DNA of 64,000 bases from Naematelia aurantialba (lineage: Eukaryota > Basidiomycota > Tremellomycetes > Tremellales > Naemateliaceae): positions 1 through 64,000 of the forward strand of contig JAKFAO010000014.1 in assembly GCA_021527695.1 (NCBI GenBank), written 5' to 3'. How positions within the stretch are numbered: the stretch's first letter is position 1; each line of letters starts with the position of its first letter. Shown piece by piece: positions 1-9,785 of the stretch. The notes under the pieces were generated by a model. It had not been told where the DNA came from. It did not search any database and saw nothing but the letters and a program-made list of their open reading frames with translations. The position numbers and the translations under genes were made by a program.

Positions 1-78
1 CCCCCTAACCCCCTAACCCCCTAACCCCCTAACCCCCTAACCCCCTAACCCCCTAACCCCCTAACCCCCTAACCCCCT
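1..78. repeat. Terminal telomeric repeat array (TTAGGGGG)n, C-rich strand
   Basis: Nine perfect 8-nt units of CCCCCTAA followed by CCCCCT, starting at base 1. The C-rich strand reads 5' to 3' into the chromosome, so this is the left chromosome end. The unit TTAGGGGG is of the type known from Cryptococcus and other Tremellomycetes. The array ends abruptly at base 78, where it abuts a mobile-element copy. Confidence 0.95.
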
Positions 79-88
79 GACCTCACCA

Positions 89-1777
89 GTGGAGGAAGAC
101 ACTCTGGTCGAAGACATTCAGGTCGAGGCATCATCAGCCTCTGGTTCTGTCTGGATTCCATCACGTAACGCATCTCCCAGCCCCATCCCCCGGCAGCCGA
201 CTCCACCGGTCGAGATGCCTGATACTGCTATGGATATAGCCCCCATGGACGAGGAACAGCCAGCACCGGCAGAGGAAACTCTGGTTCAGACCGTGCCGGT
301 AGACCTGCCGTACAAGAACGAGTTCACCATCCTGACCGACCTGTCTGCCCAGTCAGCACCGATAACCGGCCTTCACCCACAACCTGTAGATGTCGACCGA
401 TGGGAACTTGTCATCTCACCCAGGGAATATCTAAAGCGGTTCAAGGATACACTCGCAACGGTCCAGCTGATAAGCCGAGCACCCCACCGCAAGTTGCATA
501 CTACGTATCACCGTGGTCCCCAGTTCAACAAATGGCTTCTTCTAGCCCAAGCCAACCACCAGATGTGGATCGACCCCAAATACAAGGAACCGTTCTTCGA
601 CAGCCTCGACGAGTACCAGACAGCACAGCCAGGAAAGCTCCCGTTACAGGCCAGCCTCGGAAATGTCCATATCTCGACCTCGGTATTTATTCACTGCCTC
701 TGTGAAGCTGGATGCGACACGATACGGCTCAAGGCTTATGGGCAGAAGACCCCGCTAATAGATCGCTTCCTCAATACGGAGCCTGCTCAGACCGACCACC
801 GCTGGGCAGAGCACAACGAGTGGGACATCGGCCAGAGCTTCTCCTCCCCGTTCATCTGGCTGTTCGGGTCGGCAACCGGCCAGAGACATGGCTTGACACA
901 CTACCCCATGCTGGTACCGGGATCAGGTAACTACGGCACTGTCAAGCTGGCAGCCACTCATCAAGCCCGCCACTTCTCTGTCAAAGTCTACCCGAGGGTT
1001 GTACACGTAATCAAGTCCTTCAACAGCCGGCTGCAGGGGTCCGTACCAAAGTCCCTCCACGGGGTACGGAACCAGGTCGCATCGAGTCTACGCATGATCC
1101 ACAGCCTTACCAGTAAGGACGACCTCGCCCTGGGCGGTTTCCGTATAGAAGTCACCGTCAAAGCTCCCAGTCTCAGGTCGGCCAGCCATATCGTCAAGGC
1201 AACGGGCTTCTTGAACCCAAGCTACTGGCTGGGGGTCGGGAATGGACCCCATGCTACTTACCGCCTCACCGCCAACCTCGTAACAAGGGAGGGTCTGCTC
1301 GCTAATGCCCACTGGGTCTACGAGCAGGCCACACAGGCCGACATGTTCCGAGGCAGTGCGGCAGACCACCCCACCAAGGCCCAGACCCAAGCCCTGACAG
1401 ACATCCTCAACGCCGTTGGCTGGAATGCCGGGATAAGGTCACCGACTAAGTCCCTCGATCCTGATGCTTGGTGGCACTCAACTCCCTCCTCCGACAGGTC
1501 GGACATCTTTAGGGAATTTACCAGGCAGTACCAGACAGACGAGGAGATCCGGGACCTATTCGAACAAGCCAGGAGGAGCACGAATCCGTACGCCCTGCCT
1601 TGTAAGGCCCAGCCAGGCAACCCAGACCACCGCTACCAGGTCCACCTTCGGGCTCCATTCCGAGTACGATGCTCAAACAAGGAGTGCAAGCATAAACTAC
1701 AGAGGACCGCCCTCGTCCACTGGATCGCAGAGCTCGTTCAAGGAGGTGTTATCGATAGGACGGCACTTGGTGTCTGA
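89..1777 (+). CDS. 5'-truncated element ORF, C-terminal ~560 aa, unknown function
   Basis: A long intronless frame, open from the telomere junction (base 79) to TGA at 1775-1777. There is no credible ATG start; the codon at 89 is GTG, and I read this as the C-terminal part of a larger protein. The first ~75 residues are acidic and Pro-rich. The rest looks globular, rich in Trp/His/Arg, and ends in a small possible zinc site, CSNKECKH, about 40 residues before the stop. I see no RT (YxDD), endonuclease, integrase, helicase or tyrosine-recombinase signature. The C-terminal 240 residues are repeated almost identically in copy 2, which supports coding status within a mobile element rather than a host gene. 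Confidence 0.55.
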   Translation: MEEDTLVEDIQVEASSASGSVWIPSRNASPSPIPRQPTPPVEMPDTAMDIAPMDEEQPAPAEETLVQTVPVDLPYKNEFTILTDLSAQSAPITGLHPQPVDVDRWELVISPREYLKRFKDTLATVQLISRAPHRKLHTTYHRGPQFNKWLLLAQANHQMWIDPKYKEPFFDSLDEYQTAQPGKLPLQASLGNVHISTSVFIHCLCEAGCDTIRLKAYGQKTPLIDRFLNTEPAQTDHRWAEHNEWDIGQSFSSPFIWLFGSATGQRHGLTHYPMLVPGSGNYGTVKLAATHQARHFSVKVYPRVVHVIKSFNSRLQGSVPKSLHGVRNQVASSLRMIHSLTSKDDLALGGFRIEVTVKAPSLRSASHIVKATGFLNPSYWLGVGNGPHATYRLTANLVTREGLLANAHWVYEQATQADMFRGSAADHPTKAQTQALTDILNAVGWNAGIRSPTKSLDPDAWWHSTPSSDRSDIFREFTRQYQTDEEIRDLFEQARRSTNPYALPCKAQPGNPDHRYQVHLRAPFRVRCSNKECKHKLQRTALVHWIAELVQGGVIDRTALGV

Positions 1778-1916
1778 CCCACGATTTGCTTCCGTCCTTG
1801 GGGGTCACCTTGTCGACGTGAGCGAAGATCCTCGATATCTCTTTCCACATCTTGACCATGCATGTTTCATTGACATATTCTGGTAGGCACCACCGCCCTC
1901 GACCAGCCCATGCCAT

Positions 1917-1941
1917 TGATCATGCATTCCATGCATGATCA
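1917..1941. repeat. Perfect 11-bp hairpin in the 3' tail of element copy 1
   Basis: TGATCATGCAT, a 3-nt TCC loop, then ATGCATGATCA: a perfect stem in the element's untranslated 3' tail, about 30 bp before the junction with telomeric repeat. It is conserved in copy 2. A 3' terminal RNA hairpin is a plausible recognition signal for an element's own reverse transcriptase; that role is inference. Confidence 0.75.
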
Positions 1942-1970
1942 TTCGGTGCCCCCGTCCCGGAATCGGGTTG

Positions 1971-2025
1971 TAACCCCCTAACCCCCTAACCCTTGTAACC
2001 CCCTAACCCCCTAACCCCTAACCCT
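1971..2025. repeat. Interstitial telomeric tract with variant units
   Basis: Reads as TAACCCCC x2, TAACCCTTG, TAACCCCC x2, TAACCCC, TAACCCT. It separates the two element copies. The 7- and 9-nt variants look like imprecise telomerase addition. The TTG before TAACCCCC repeats the last three bases of the element's 3' end. Confidence 0.9.
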
Positions 2026-2759
2026 TACCAAAGTCCCTCCAGGGGGTACGGAACCAGGTCGCATCGAGTCTACGCATGATCCACAGCCTTACCAGTAAGG
2101 ACGACCTCGCCCTGGGCGGTTTCCGTATAGAAGTCACCGTCAAAGCTCCCAGTCTCAGGTCGGCCAGCCATATCGTCAAGGCAACGGGCTTCTTGAACCC
2201 AAGCTACTGGCTGGGGGTCGGGAATGGACCCCATGCTACTTACCGCCTCACCGCCAACCTCGTAACAAGGGAGGGTCTGCTCGCTAATGCCCACTGGGTC
2301 TACGAGCAGGCCACACAGGCCGACATGTTCCGAGGCAGTGCGGCAGACCACCCCACCAAGGCCCAGACCCAAGCCCTGACAGACATCCTCAACGCCGTTG
2401 GCTGGAATGCCGGGATAAGGTCACCGACTAAGTCCCTCGATCCTGATGCTTGGTGGCACTCAACTCCCTCCTCCGACAGGTCGGACATCTTTAGGGAATT
2501 TACCAGGCAGTACCAGACAGACGAGGAGATCCGGGACCTATTCGAACAAGCCAGGAGGAGCACGAATCTGTACGCCCTGCCTTGTAAGGCCCAGCCAGGC
2601 AACCCAGACCACCGCTACCAGGTCCACCTTCGGGCTCCATTCCGAGTACGATGCTCAAACAAGGAGTGCAAGCATAAACTACAGAGGACCGCCCTCGTCC
2701 ACTGGATCGCAGAGCTCGTTCAAGGAGGTGTTATCGATAGGACGGCACTTGGTGTCTGA
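2026..2759 (+). pseudogene. Truncated second copy of the element ORF
   Basis: The C-terminal ~244 codons of the copy 1 frame, in frame from the truncation point to TGA at 2757-2759. One missense change (Pro to Leu) separates it from copy 1. No promoter or proper start codon exists, so it is a dead fragment. Confidence 0.7.
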
Positions 2760-2898
2760 CCCACGATTTGCTTCCGTCCTTGGGGGTCACCTTGTCGACG
2801 TGAGCGAAGATCCTCGATATCTCTTTCCACATCTTGACCATGCATGTTTCATTGACATATTCTGGTAGGCACCACCGCCCTCGACCAGCCCATGCCAT

Positions 2899-2923
2899 TG
2901 ATCATGCATTCCATGCATGATCA
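2899..2923. repeat. Perfect 11-bp hairpin in the 3' tail of element copy 2
   Basis: Same TGATCATGCAT-TCC-ATGCATGATCA structure as at 1917-1941, at the same distance from the element's 3' end. Confidence 0.75.
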
Positions 2924-2952
2924 TTCGGTGCCCCCGTCCCGGAATCGGGTTG

Positions 2953-2975
2953 TAACCCCCTAACCCCCTAACCCT
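2953..2975. repeat. Innermost interstitial telomeric tract
   Basis: TAACCCCC TAACCCCC TAACCCT, directly after element copy 2. It probably marks an older chromosome end onto which the elements were added; unique subtelomeric sequence starts at about 2976. Confidence 0.85.
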
Positions 2976-3199
2976 CAGAGTGAACCACCTTCTAAGAAGG
3001 CCACCCCAACAAGGTATAAAAGACGGGCCTTGGGGAGGGAGTCTGACTTCTTCCCTAAGGATCAAAATATCATAAGTTACCTCGCTAGACCTCAACACCG
3101 TCCGACCACCTACACCACCTCCCCAAGCTTGCCGGATCCTACCAAGCTCATTACGCCTACACAACTGTCGATCAAGTCACAAGAACCTGAGCACTTAGC
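2976..3199. other. First unique subtelomeric sequence, with a TATA-like motif
   Basis: No supported gene. A clean TATAAAA lies at 3015-3021 followed by a pyrimidine-rich stretch. A 60-codon frame (3030-3212) follows, but it is uncharacteristic and I do not call it. The segment could be promoter debris or part of a solo LTR; no terminal repeat pair was found to support the latter. Confidence 0.3.
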
Positions 3200-3601
3200 T
3201 CAACCCTTGTAAACGACAGCTTTCCACTCGTCTTTGATTAGCTTGAGGTCAATCAAGGACGGGTCGTAACAATCACCGTCAATCGACCCATTGTCACCCG
3301 CAACAGAGACAGTTGTTGTAGTGGGCAAAATCGGTGAATAGTAGGGCAACATGAGCCCGACATCGGTCGCAAAGTCGAATACGTCAGGGCAATCGATACC
3401 AGGAACACCCGTGGATACAGTACTATCAGCGGCATCTGCCTCACTGTCAAGCAATACCACATTATTGTCGGGCGTCATCACCGGAATGTCACCGACAAGT
3501 GCCTCAAAGTCGAGGGTGGTCTGTGCCGTGTCTGGCTGCTGCGGGGCTTCCCAGCATTTGCTTCGCCAATGCCCAAGTATGAATGCAGCATTCAGTTTGG
3601 C
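3200..3601 (-). pseudogene. Decayed frame with degenerate zinc-knuckle-like motif
   Basis: Open minus-strand frame of ~134 codons ending at 3200, blocked upstream by an in-frame TGA (3602-3604). Near its N-terminus it reads GHWRSKC (3553-3573), which matches the second half of a CCHC zinc knuckle (G-H-x4-C), but the two expected upstream cysteines are replaced by Asn and Ala. The remainder is acidic and Thr/Asp-rich. It may be a relic of a retroelement gag or RNA-binding protein, or a coincidence in a short frame. Confidence 0.25.
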
Positions 3602-4258
3602 TCAGTGGGTTAGTGTTCATGCTCCATTTGCATAAGAACCGGATTCATCTTGTTCTGGGGTACAGCGACTGAAAGGATTGCTGACCCGCATCTAAGAACG
3701 TTAGGTCTATTTGCTCACGGTTTTTCCCTGGAACATGGACTGGATGCAGCAACATATATTTGGGCAGTGCAGAGCGCCCGTTCTTTGGTACGGGACTGGC
3801 CGTTGTTACATCATCGCTGAGTCCCCAGTGGATGAGAAGTGGAAACTGTCGAAGAGACTGTCTGCGGGCCAGCTGTGTTCGGATGCTCCTGCTTATCTCT
3901 CATCGTCTCTTGGACAGCATGTGGAACCCGGGTGATGGTCAGTTCGGCGCTTCCGAGCCGTAGTGGAAATTCCCGTCAACGACCGAGGGGATATCCGCTG
4001 GTGGCCCCTGACTGCTTGCTGCAATCGGAACCCTCCAGAGATGCGATACCTGTAGTGGGCACCGAAAATGAAGGACATGCATCGACTGGTGAGTCTGCGT
4101 AGTGAGCATTGTGATGAGCAGTGATGCTTTGTCATTCACAAGGCTCATGAAATCTCCATCGCACAATCATTCCGGCCCATTACGAAGTGCATTGACAGCT
4201 GGCTGCGCAGCCTGAAGTTATACCAATACATGTTGCGATTGCAATGTCGGACACTGAT
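3602..4258. other. Gene-poor subtelomeric spacer
   Basis: Only short overlapping frames with no recognisable protein. I see no repeats or RNA genes. Confidence 0.4.
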
Positions 4259-6738
4259 TTACTTGTACTCTACATCACTGCTGACAGCCCTATTGAATGA
4301 GGTCCTGATTCGCCCCGGCGCACCACGATTGGACCTCGCAAAAAAGGGGATCAGCTTGAGCCGGTAATCCGTTTGAAACCACCGCCTTGCCTTGATGCCT
4401 TTCCCGTCGACTGCCTGCAAAGAGCCAACGGCATTCGACCCGTTGTGCTTAGGGAGCGCGCAAACCTTGTCCCGCGTGAGCAAAGCGACCATGGGTATCC
4501 CTCCGATATCCATGGTGAGTTCTTCGAATTCAGCGTTCTCTGTCAGCCCTATACCGGCAAAATGCGGATGCAAGTTGTCGAGTGCCTCGTTGTCGTACGT
4601 TTCGGCGGTATATATGATAGGCCCCCGCGAAACGGTAAGAGTGTCTTGGTGGGTCGCGGGGTGAGGGGACAAGAGCCGGACGGGCATGTCGAACGAGACG
4701 GTCACCTCGGACATGGCGTTCAAGGTTACGGATGCGAAGCCGGGGGTTGAATGGTCATCGCTACGACATGACACCTGGGGGGCTTCGATCAGGAAAGCAC
4801 TTAAGGAGGGGCGGCAATAGGACAAGGTCTCGCGACTTACCGTGTAATTCGTAGCATATTCAGGTTTGGGAAGACGGACTTGCCAACGCCATCCTGTCGG
4901 TGCGTCGAGTTTCAGTACGGTCCGTCCTTCCCACGGCATTTCGCTTGACATCTTTACACTGGCAAATTGTCCGGCGGGAAGCGAGATTCGCCTACTGGCT
5001 GATAGGTAAACGTAGACGTCGAGCTTGATGATCTTGGAAGGCGAGTCCGCGGAAGCAGACCAGGTGTAACCTCCGAGTAGGCCCATCGTGCGCGTCAGGT
5101 TGGGTGGACAACAGCAAACTAATCGTGGTCAGTTGTCAGCGGCCAGAATGAGAGATACAGTACGACTGACCATCAAACCAGTCGGATCTTTCTGCCACCG
5201 CCTCCCCATAGGTCGCTAGCTGATTGTCATAGTAGAACTGCTTGCCATCCAAGCTTGCCCCGCCCAGGACAGTGTTGACCAAACATCTTTCTAGCACTTC
5301 CCTCACCTTGCCCGTCACATCATGGCTCAACAACCGCTCGCTGACCATCATACATGCTATGCTGGCACATGTCTCAGCGTAGCACCCTCCTTCGTCCGCT
5401 CCATTGGGGAGAAAGTGAGGAATCTCAGAGAACCCTTCGATACTAGGGACTGAGCCGACTCCACCGGTAGGATACATTTTGCGATCGACTGTATCGGTCC
5501 ACAGACGTTTGGCATCAGACAAAAATGGTCCGTCAAGATCGGCTGCAGCGGTAAGTAGATACATCGCCCGCACCGAGTGACCAAGAATGGTAGGTTGCTC
5601 GTGGAGCGGCGCATGTGTTAGATGATATCGACCGTCATCAATTGAGTCCATCGTCCGATGATAAAATGTATCCTTCCGTCGCTCCTGGGCCTCCCAAACG
5701 AAGTAGGTTCGGTTGCCGAGATCGGGCTCGCGTACGCCCCTTGCTGCTACCAGGTATTTGCCAAAGGCGTAATGCCGTGGATCCCTACTCTCGCTGTACA
5801 GACGCAGCACGGCGAGCTCCAGCTCTGGATGGCCCGGATAGCCATGCAGCTGGTTCCGTCCCGGTCCAAACATCGTTGACAAGAGTTCGACGTACTCAGC
5901 CAGTGAGCCCTGCGATGTCTAGTCAAGAGGGAAAAGGACGTACTCTGATCATGATGCTGAGGAACTTGCGGGACCCGGTGTAGCGATAGTGCGCCAGCGA
6001 TGCTTCCAGCAAGTGCCCACAGTTGTCTTGAGCCATCAGCGTTTTCCAACGAAAGAGCCTTACACATCTCGTGCATGTCACGCAAGTTTCTCAACCTCCC
6101 CTTCCTATCCACGACGGTAAAGTAGGTGCCGAGATATCCATCAGATTGCTGTGCTGTTGACATCATCTCCACCAGCTCTTCGATGGCGTTGTCGAACTCC
6201 AGAGCGTGGGTGGAGTTTTTACCGTCAGGAGAGGCGAGAAAATAGCATGCTGCCTCGATCCTGACAGTATCAACAATGCCGGATGAGTTTACACGTCACA
6301 GAACGCACCATTTGCCCACGTCCGAGTCCCAGTATAATGTCGGAGGGCTGCCATTAATCTAGATGGGCTCAGTAATCGACTGGGACCATAGTTTGACGCA
6401 CCGTGCACATTGCACCATGGAGCCTGCTGATTTCGTACTTCGGGTTCCACTTCAGCTTGAATGCATCGTAGCTTCCCTGCTTGCGCAGTTGCTCCAGCTG
6501 GGTCTTCAGCACCTGCTCCGAGTAGATATGCCGTAGTTTGCCATAAAAGGAATCGGGATCTATCACTGCGCGCATTTCAGCCTAAGCGCCGACTGCCCCG
6601 AGGACTACAAACCTTACCCGTCTCGACGAAGCTTTCTTGTGGGTGGGGACGTTCATACGGCCTCGAGCCAAACTTGTCGAGCTCTTCAACGGGTGGTTGC
6701 ATGTCGGTCGCACCGAGTGTTGAGCTACGAATCCCCAT
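4259..6738 (-). CDS. GH127 beta-L-arabinofuranosidase-like glycoside hydrolase (DUF1680)
   Basis: Spliced protein of roughly 690 aa with about six introns. Start ATG at 6736-6738 (MGIRSSTLGATD), stop TAA at 4259-4261. Family landmarks in order: LYWDSDVGKW, IEAACYFLASPDGKN, HEMYNCGHLLEAS (joined across an intron), YPGHPELELA, ILGHSVRAMYLLTAAAD, CYAETCASIA and, across the 5087-5135 intron, DVCCCPPNLTRTMG. In characterised GH127 enzymes a Glu and several Cys bind zinc and one Cys of CCPPN is the nucleophile. The E-T-C and CCPPN parts are present, while the first Cys of the usual C-x-C-C is shifted one position (V-C-C-C). It probably releases terminal beta-L-arabinofuranose or related sugars from plant glycans. 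No clear signal peptide is visible, suggesting cytosolic action. Exon limits are approximate. Confidence 0.88.
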
Positions 6739-7308
6739 CTTGCGCCGAAGTTCCGGTGGATGGTGACGCTTCTCGACGCTTCTTCTATTATATAACCTCC
6801 TTATCAGCTGATTTGCCTATTACTTGTCTTGAGGGAAGTGGCTGCCTGCGCCACACGACAACTCTCGGACCCTCCGTCAGGGTCACGTTTACCCGTCCGG
6901 GACGCAGTTCCGACCCTTGAGGATCTCAAAACGTGCTTGTCCAGAGGGTGAGGTCGCAGACCAGTAAGTAGTGCGTTCTTTGTATTCAGCATCACAAACC
7001 CGGAAATCCGACGTTGACTAAAGAGTGATTCGGGGAACAGCCGGGCAGAGTTGCTACCAACCAGAAACAGTCCGGCTCACAGAGGCTCCACAACTGTCAC
7101 ACGCACCTGAATTCATGCACATGCTACCGAGTTTCGCTGCCCAGTCTACTACATGATGGAGTTACTATACAACGGAATTACTATACAATGGAATTGATAC
7201 ATACCAACATAAATAATCAGAACGTTATGTGCAAGGTCCAGAGCATCACAGCAGTCCATAGGAAAAGAAGTGACCGAAACACCTTATACGAGCCGGATGA
7301 TCATCCGT
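6739..7308. other. Intergenic region between GH127 and HNH genes
   Basis: Upstream of GH127 and downstream of the HNH gene. It holds a small direct repeat near 7159-7190 (TTACTATACAACGGAA followed by TTACTATACAATGGAA). No gene seen. Confidence 0.5.
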
Positions 7309-9263
7309 TCAACTACCAATCGAATCCGCTCCGTCGGCATACTCAGGCGAAACTTCTGAAGCCCATTTTGCGAGGCGAGAGTAGAGGTCAGAGGCGACAA
7401 CTTTACCAATTCGCCTTTTGATGAGAGATAGTGAGGTAGCGTCCACAAAGGTGGATTCACTCATTGAGGGTTGAACGAGAACGGCAGGGGTCTGCAGATT
7501 TCCATCTTGATTCCCTGACAGCGGGGGATCTTCCTGTTCGTCCACGTTGTCTTTAGAGTGGTCGCCAGTGTCTCTTTCGCCGCCAACTGGCGGATTGTTT
7601 ATCACTGGCACTGATGAGGAACCTGTCTGACTGCTTTCGGTCTCGATTGGTACTTCGGATATCGGTGGAACAATGCGGCACCGTAAGGACAGGAAGGAGA
7701 CGAGATGCGCCAAGAGAAAGGTTTCACTGGGAAGGATCGTTGGCAGAGAAGCCGCGTATGGGCTGGATTGTAAGTCTACAGGGACGCTTGCTTGGCAAAA
7801 TCTTTGCAAAGCACCGGTAGACACGCCGTTCAGTTCGTTGGGATAGCTCAGCGCGATGATTCTTCTCGGCTCTTCCCCGAAAATATTGACGGCGAGTTGG
7901 GACGCATCGAACATTCTCTCGCACGAATAGCAGGCGTAGAACAGATTGGTCGGGTGATCTGTTGGGTGGGCGGCGATAATTAGCGAAAACTCGTCTGAGT
8001 CTTTCTTCCAACCTTGAATGCCATAAGCATGGAGAAATGAGAGCGACTACGCACAAAACTCACGCCAGTACCCATTCGCTTCAGATTCCTCTGCTTCGCA
8101 GTGGTTGGACGGCGGCGACGAAGCCAATCTAGTGCTTATGTATGAGGCAGGGTCCATCAGGATACGATGAGAATAAATCTATGCGCGATTAATCTTCTGC
8201 CTGCACATTAAGAGCTTAATACTGACGTGATTGCCGACCGAATGTGGAATAATGTGCCCGACGACATGTTTCACGCCAGCACAGCCAGGAAGAGCTGGCA
8301 TGTTGCAAAGACGGCATGTCTTACGATCCCGTTGCTTGATTACTGCACGAGGACTGAAATGTCTGACCTTTTGCACTATCAGTTGAGTCGAGAGTTCAGG
8401 AGACAGGCCGAACACGCACAGCTTTCTTGCTTGTCTGGGTCATCCCACTAGCGAGGGATTGGTAATCATCAGGTACGGCAGGCTACGCTTTTCAGCCGAT
8501 GGAAGCTCAAAAGAATCGAAAGTGACGCACTTGCAGTAGATTGTGCCAGTAGGGCAGAGGCGGGTCGCAGAATTCCACAGCGCTGTCTCCTGTAAGGCAG
8601 CTGTGTCAGGGCTCCCTCCTACCCCAGGACATCGGGGAGATGATCCATACCTTCAAGTTCCCACAATAGGTCATCGATCTCCAATAGCCGGACGTCTCTC
8701 CAAGACAATGGTTCCGAATCTTCTGACCGCGGGAATGGGTAAAGTCGCCAGTCCTCGGAGCGAACATCGATACGGAGCATCAAATACACCAAGACGTGTA
8801 TGTCAGAGATGCTGAGACGGTTACCTGGATGAAACCCTGCGACAGAATGACGATTTTGTCAGTGATCGGCCAATTGTAAAAACTAATCTGGCTTACCCAT
8901 CATTGGGGTGAGCTCGTCCTCTCTACCCTGCCTGCACCAAATTCTGGTCGCCCACTCTTTCACGAGCCCTTCATTGCCTGCATCGGTCCTGGGATGAACG
9001 GGTAACCCCGAGCGCGGAGGTGGGATTGGGTTGATTCTGTGTCGCTCTAGCTTCCTCCAGTTTGCCGAGAAGTCCGGTCCAGAGAATGAGAAGATATAAT
9101 CATCGAGGCTGGCTGCGTCTTCTAGTGACAAACGCTGCGCCGCTGGGGTCGGACGCGTGTTTCGGGAGATGGGATCTTCAAGGAGGTCGAGGTGAGAACG
9201 CCAAGCTTCGATGGGCGATGGGGACCATTTTACGTGGTGAAAGGGCGAGAGTGGTGGTTCCAT
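7309..9263 (-). CDS. Fungal HNH-endonuclease-domain protein
   Basis: A multi-exon gene starting at ATG 9261-9263 (MEPPLSPFHH) and ending at 7309. Splicing by eye gives about seven exons with phase-consistent junctions. The diagnostic part is KAVLQKVRHFSPRAVIKQRD, then KTCRLCNMPALPGCAG and GHIIPHS, matching the fungal HNH_2 pattern (R-x-R-D...C-x2-C/T-G...A/G-H-I-I-P). A later NLFYACYSCERMFD segment fits the N...H/C...FD part of the family. The C-terminal ~100 residues are Ser/Pro/Asp-rich and probably disordered. An apparent in-frame TAG at 8047-8049 falls inside an intron (8013-8063, GTGAGT donor). Such proteins are common and expanded in basidiomycetes; their substrates are unknown. The HNH fold is inferred from motifs only. 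Confidence 0.65.
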
Positions 9264-9785
9264 ACTGGCATACGTCTGTCAGTCGTTGCACGTCGACAAG
9301 AGAGTAGTTGTGGACTGTGGGCGCAAAAGGTGTGTATAAGGGGGGCACCAAGAGAGTGCCACATGTGGGAAATGCCGGAAATCTCCGACGGCCGGCGACG
9401 ATGCTTGGAATACTACCATGTTCATTCAATTCGATTATTTATTCTTGAAAACCCTCTTGCAACTGTCACGTCTCTGAATGAATTGTGGCCATTCGAGGCA
9501 GCCCCGTCGGGGAATCCTATTTGGGGGCCGTTCCTCTGCGCAGTCAGTCCGGACCTGCCGCGGTATTGCCCGAAGTGACATGGAAGAGCCGTTATCAGCC
9601 ACCACCATACGGCGACGCCGCGCGGCGACGCCGGGCAACTGCGCCGTTCATCCACTTCGGTGGATCTTTTGGAGCATGTGTGGTTTCCGGACTGGCTTAT
9701 CTCGTCCTGGCCGGGGGCCCAAGCATATATTTAAGCATCGGCAAATACGTGCCCACCCGGCCACTGTCACACAGCAACTCTAACA
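9264..9785. promoter_or_regulatory. Divergent promoter region between HNH gene and OPT transporter
   Basis: The two genes are transcribed away from this 522-bp segment. TATATTTAAG at 9726-9735 sits about 50 bp before the OPT start codon and is a credible TATA element. A GCGACGCCGCG-rich stretch lies near 9610-9635. Confidence 0.45.

Larger units (their letters stand above)
79..1970 (+). mobile_element. Telomere-embedded retroelement-like insertion, copy 1 (longer, 5'-truncated)
   Basis: A 1.9-kb segment lies between the terminal telomeric array and an interstitial one. Its last ~927 bp (1044-1970) recur 982 bp downstream with only two substitutions (1060/2042 and 1587/2569). The 3' end, ...CGGGTTG, touches TAACCCCC directly, and the same junction is used by copy 2. 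The reading frame is open right up to the telomere junction without an ATG, so the 5' end is probably truncated too. The element points with its 3' end toward the centromere, as expected if cDNA synthesis was primed from the G-strand 3' end of the chromosome. Family is not identified: no reverse transcriptase or endonuclease motif lies in the surviving part. It could belong to a telomeric LINE (Cnl1-like) or an endonuclease-lacking Penelope-like element, or be a passenger ORF of one. Confidence 0.7.
2026..2952 (+). mobile_element. Telomere-embedded retroelement-like insertion, copy 2 (5'-truncated)
   Basis: A 927-bp copy colinear with 1044-1970 of copy 1, two mismatches in total. It begins abruptly inside the ORF (TACCAAAG, one base of overlap with the preceding telomeric unit) and ends at the identical 3' terminus ...CGGGTTG against telomeric repeat. 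Same orientation as copy 1. Heterogeneous 5' ends with a fixed 3' end are the classic result of incomplete reverse transcription. Confidence 0.75.

Noticed and set aside
3015..3212. Solo LTR or small gene behind a TATAAAA box
   Set aside because: No matching repeat, primer-binding site or convincing protein was found.
8047..8049. In-frame TAG suggesting the HNH gene is a pseudogene
   Set aside because: A 51-nt intron (8013-8063) with a GTGAGT donor and a phase-correct join (YW to RWKKDSDEF) removes it.
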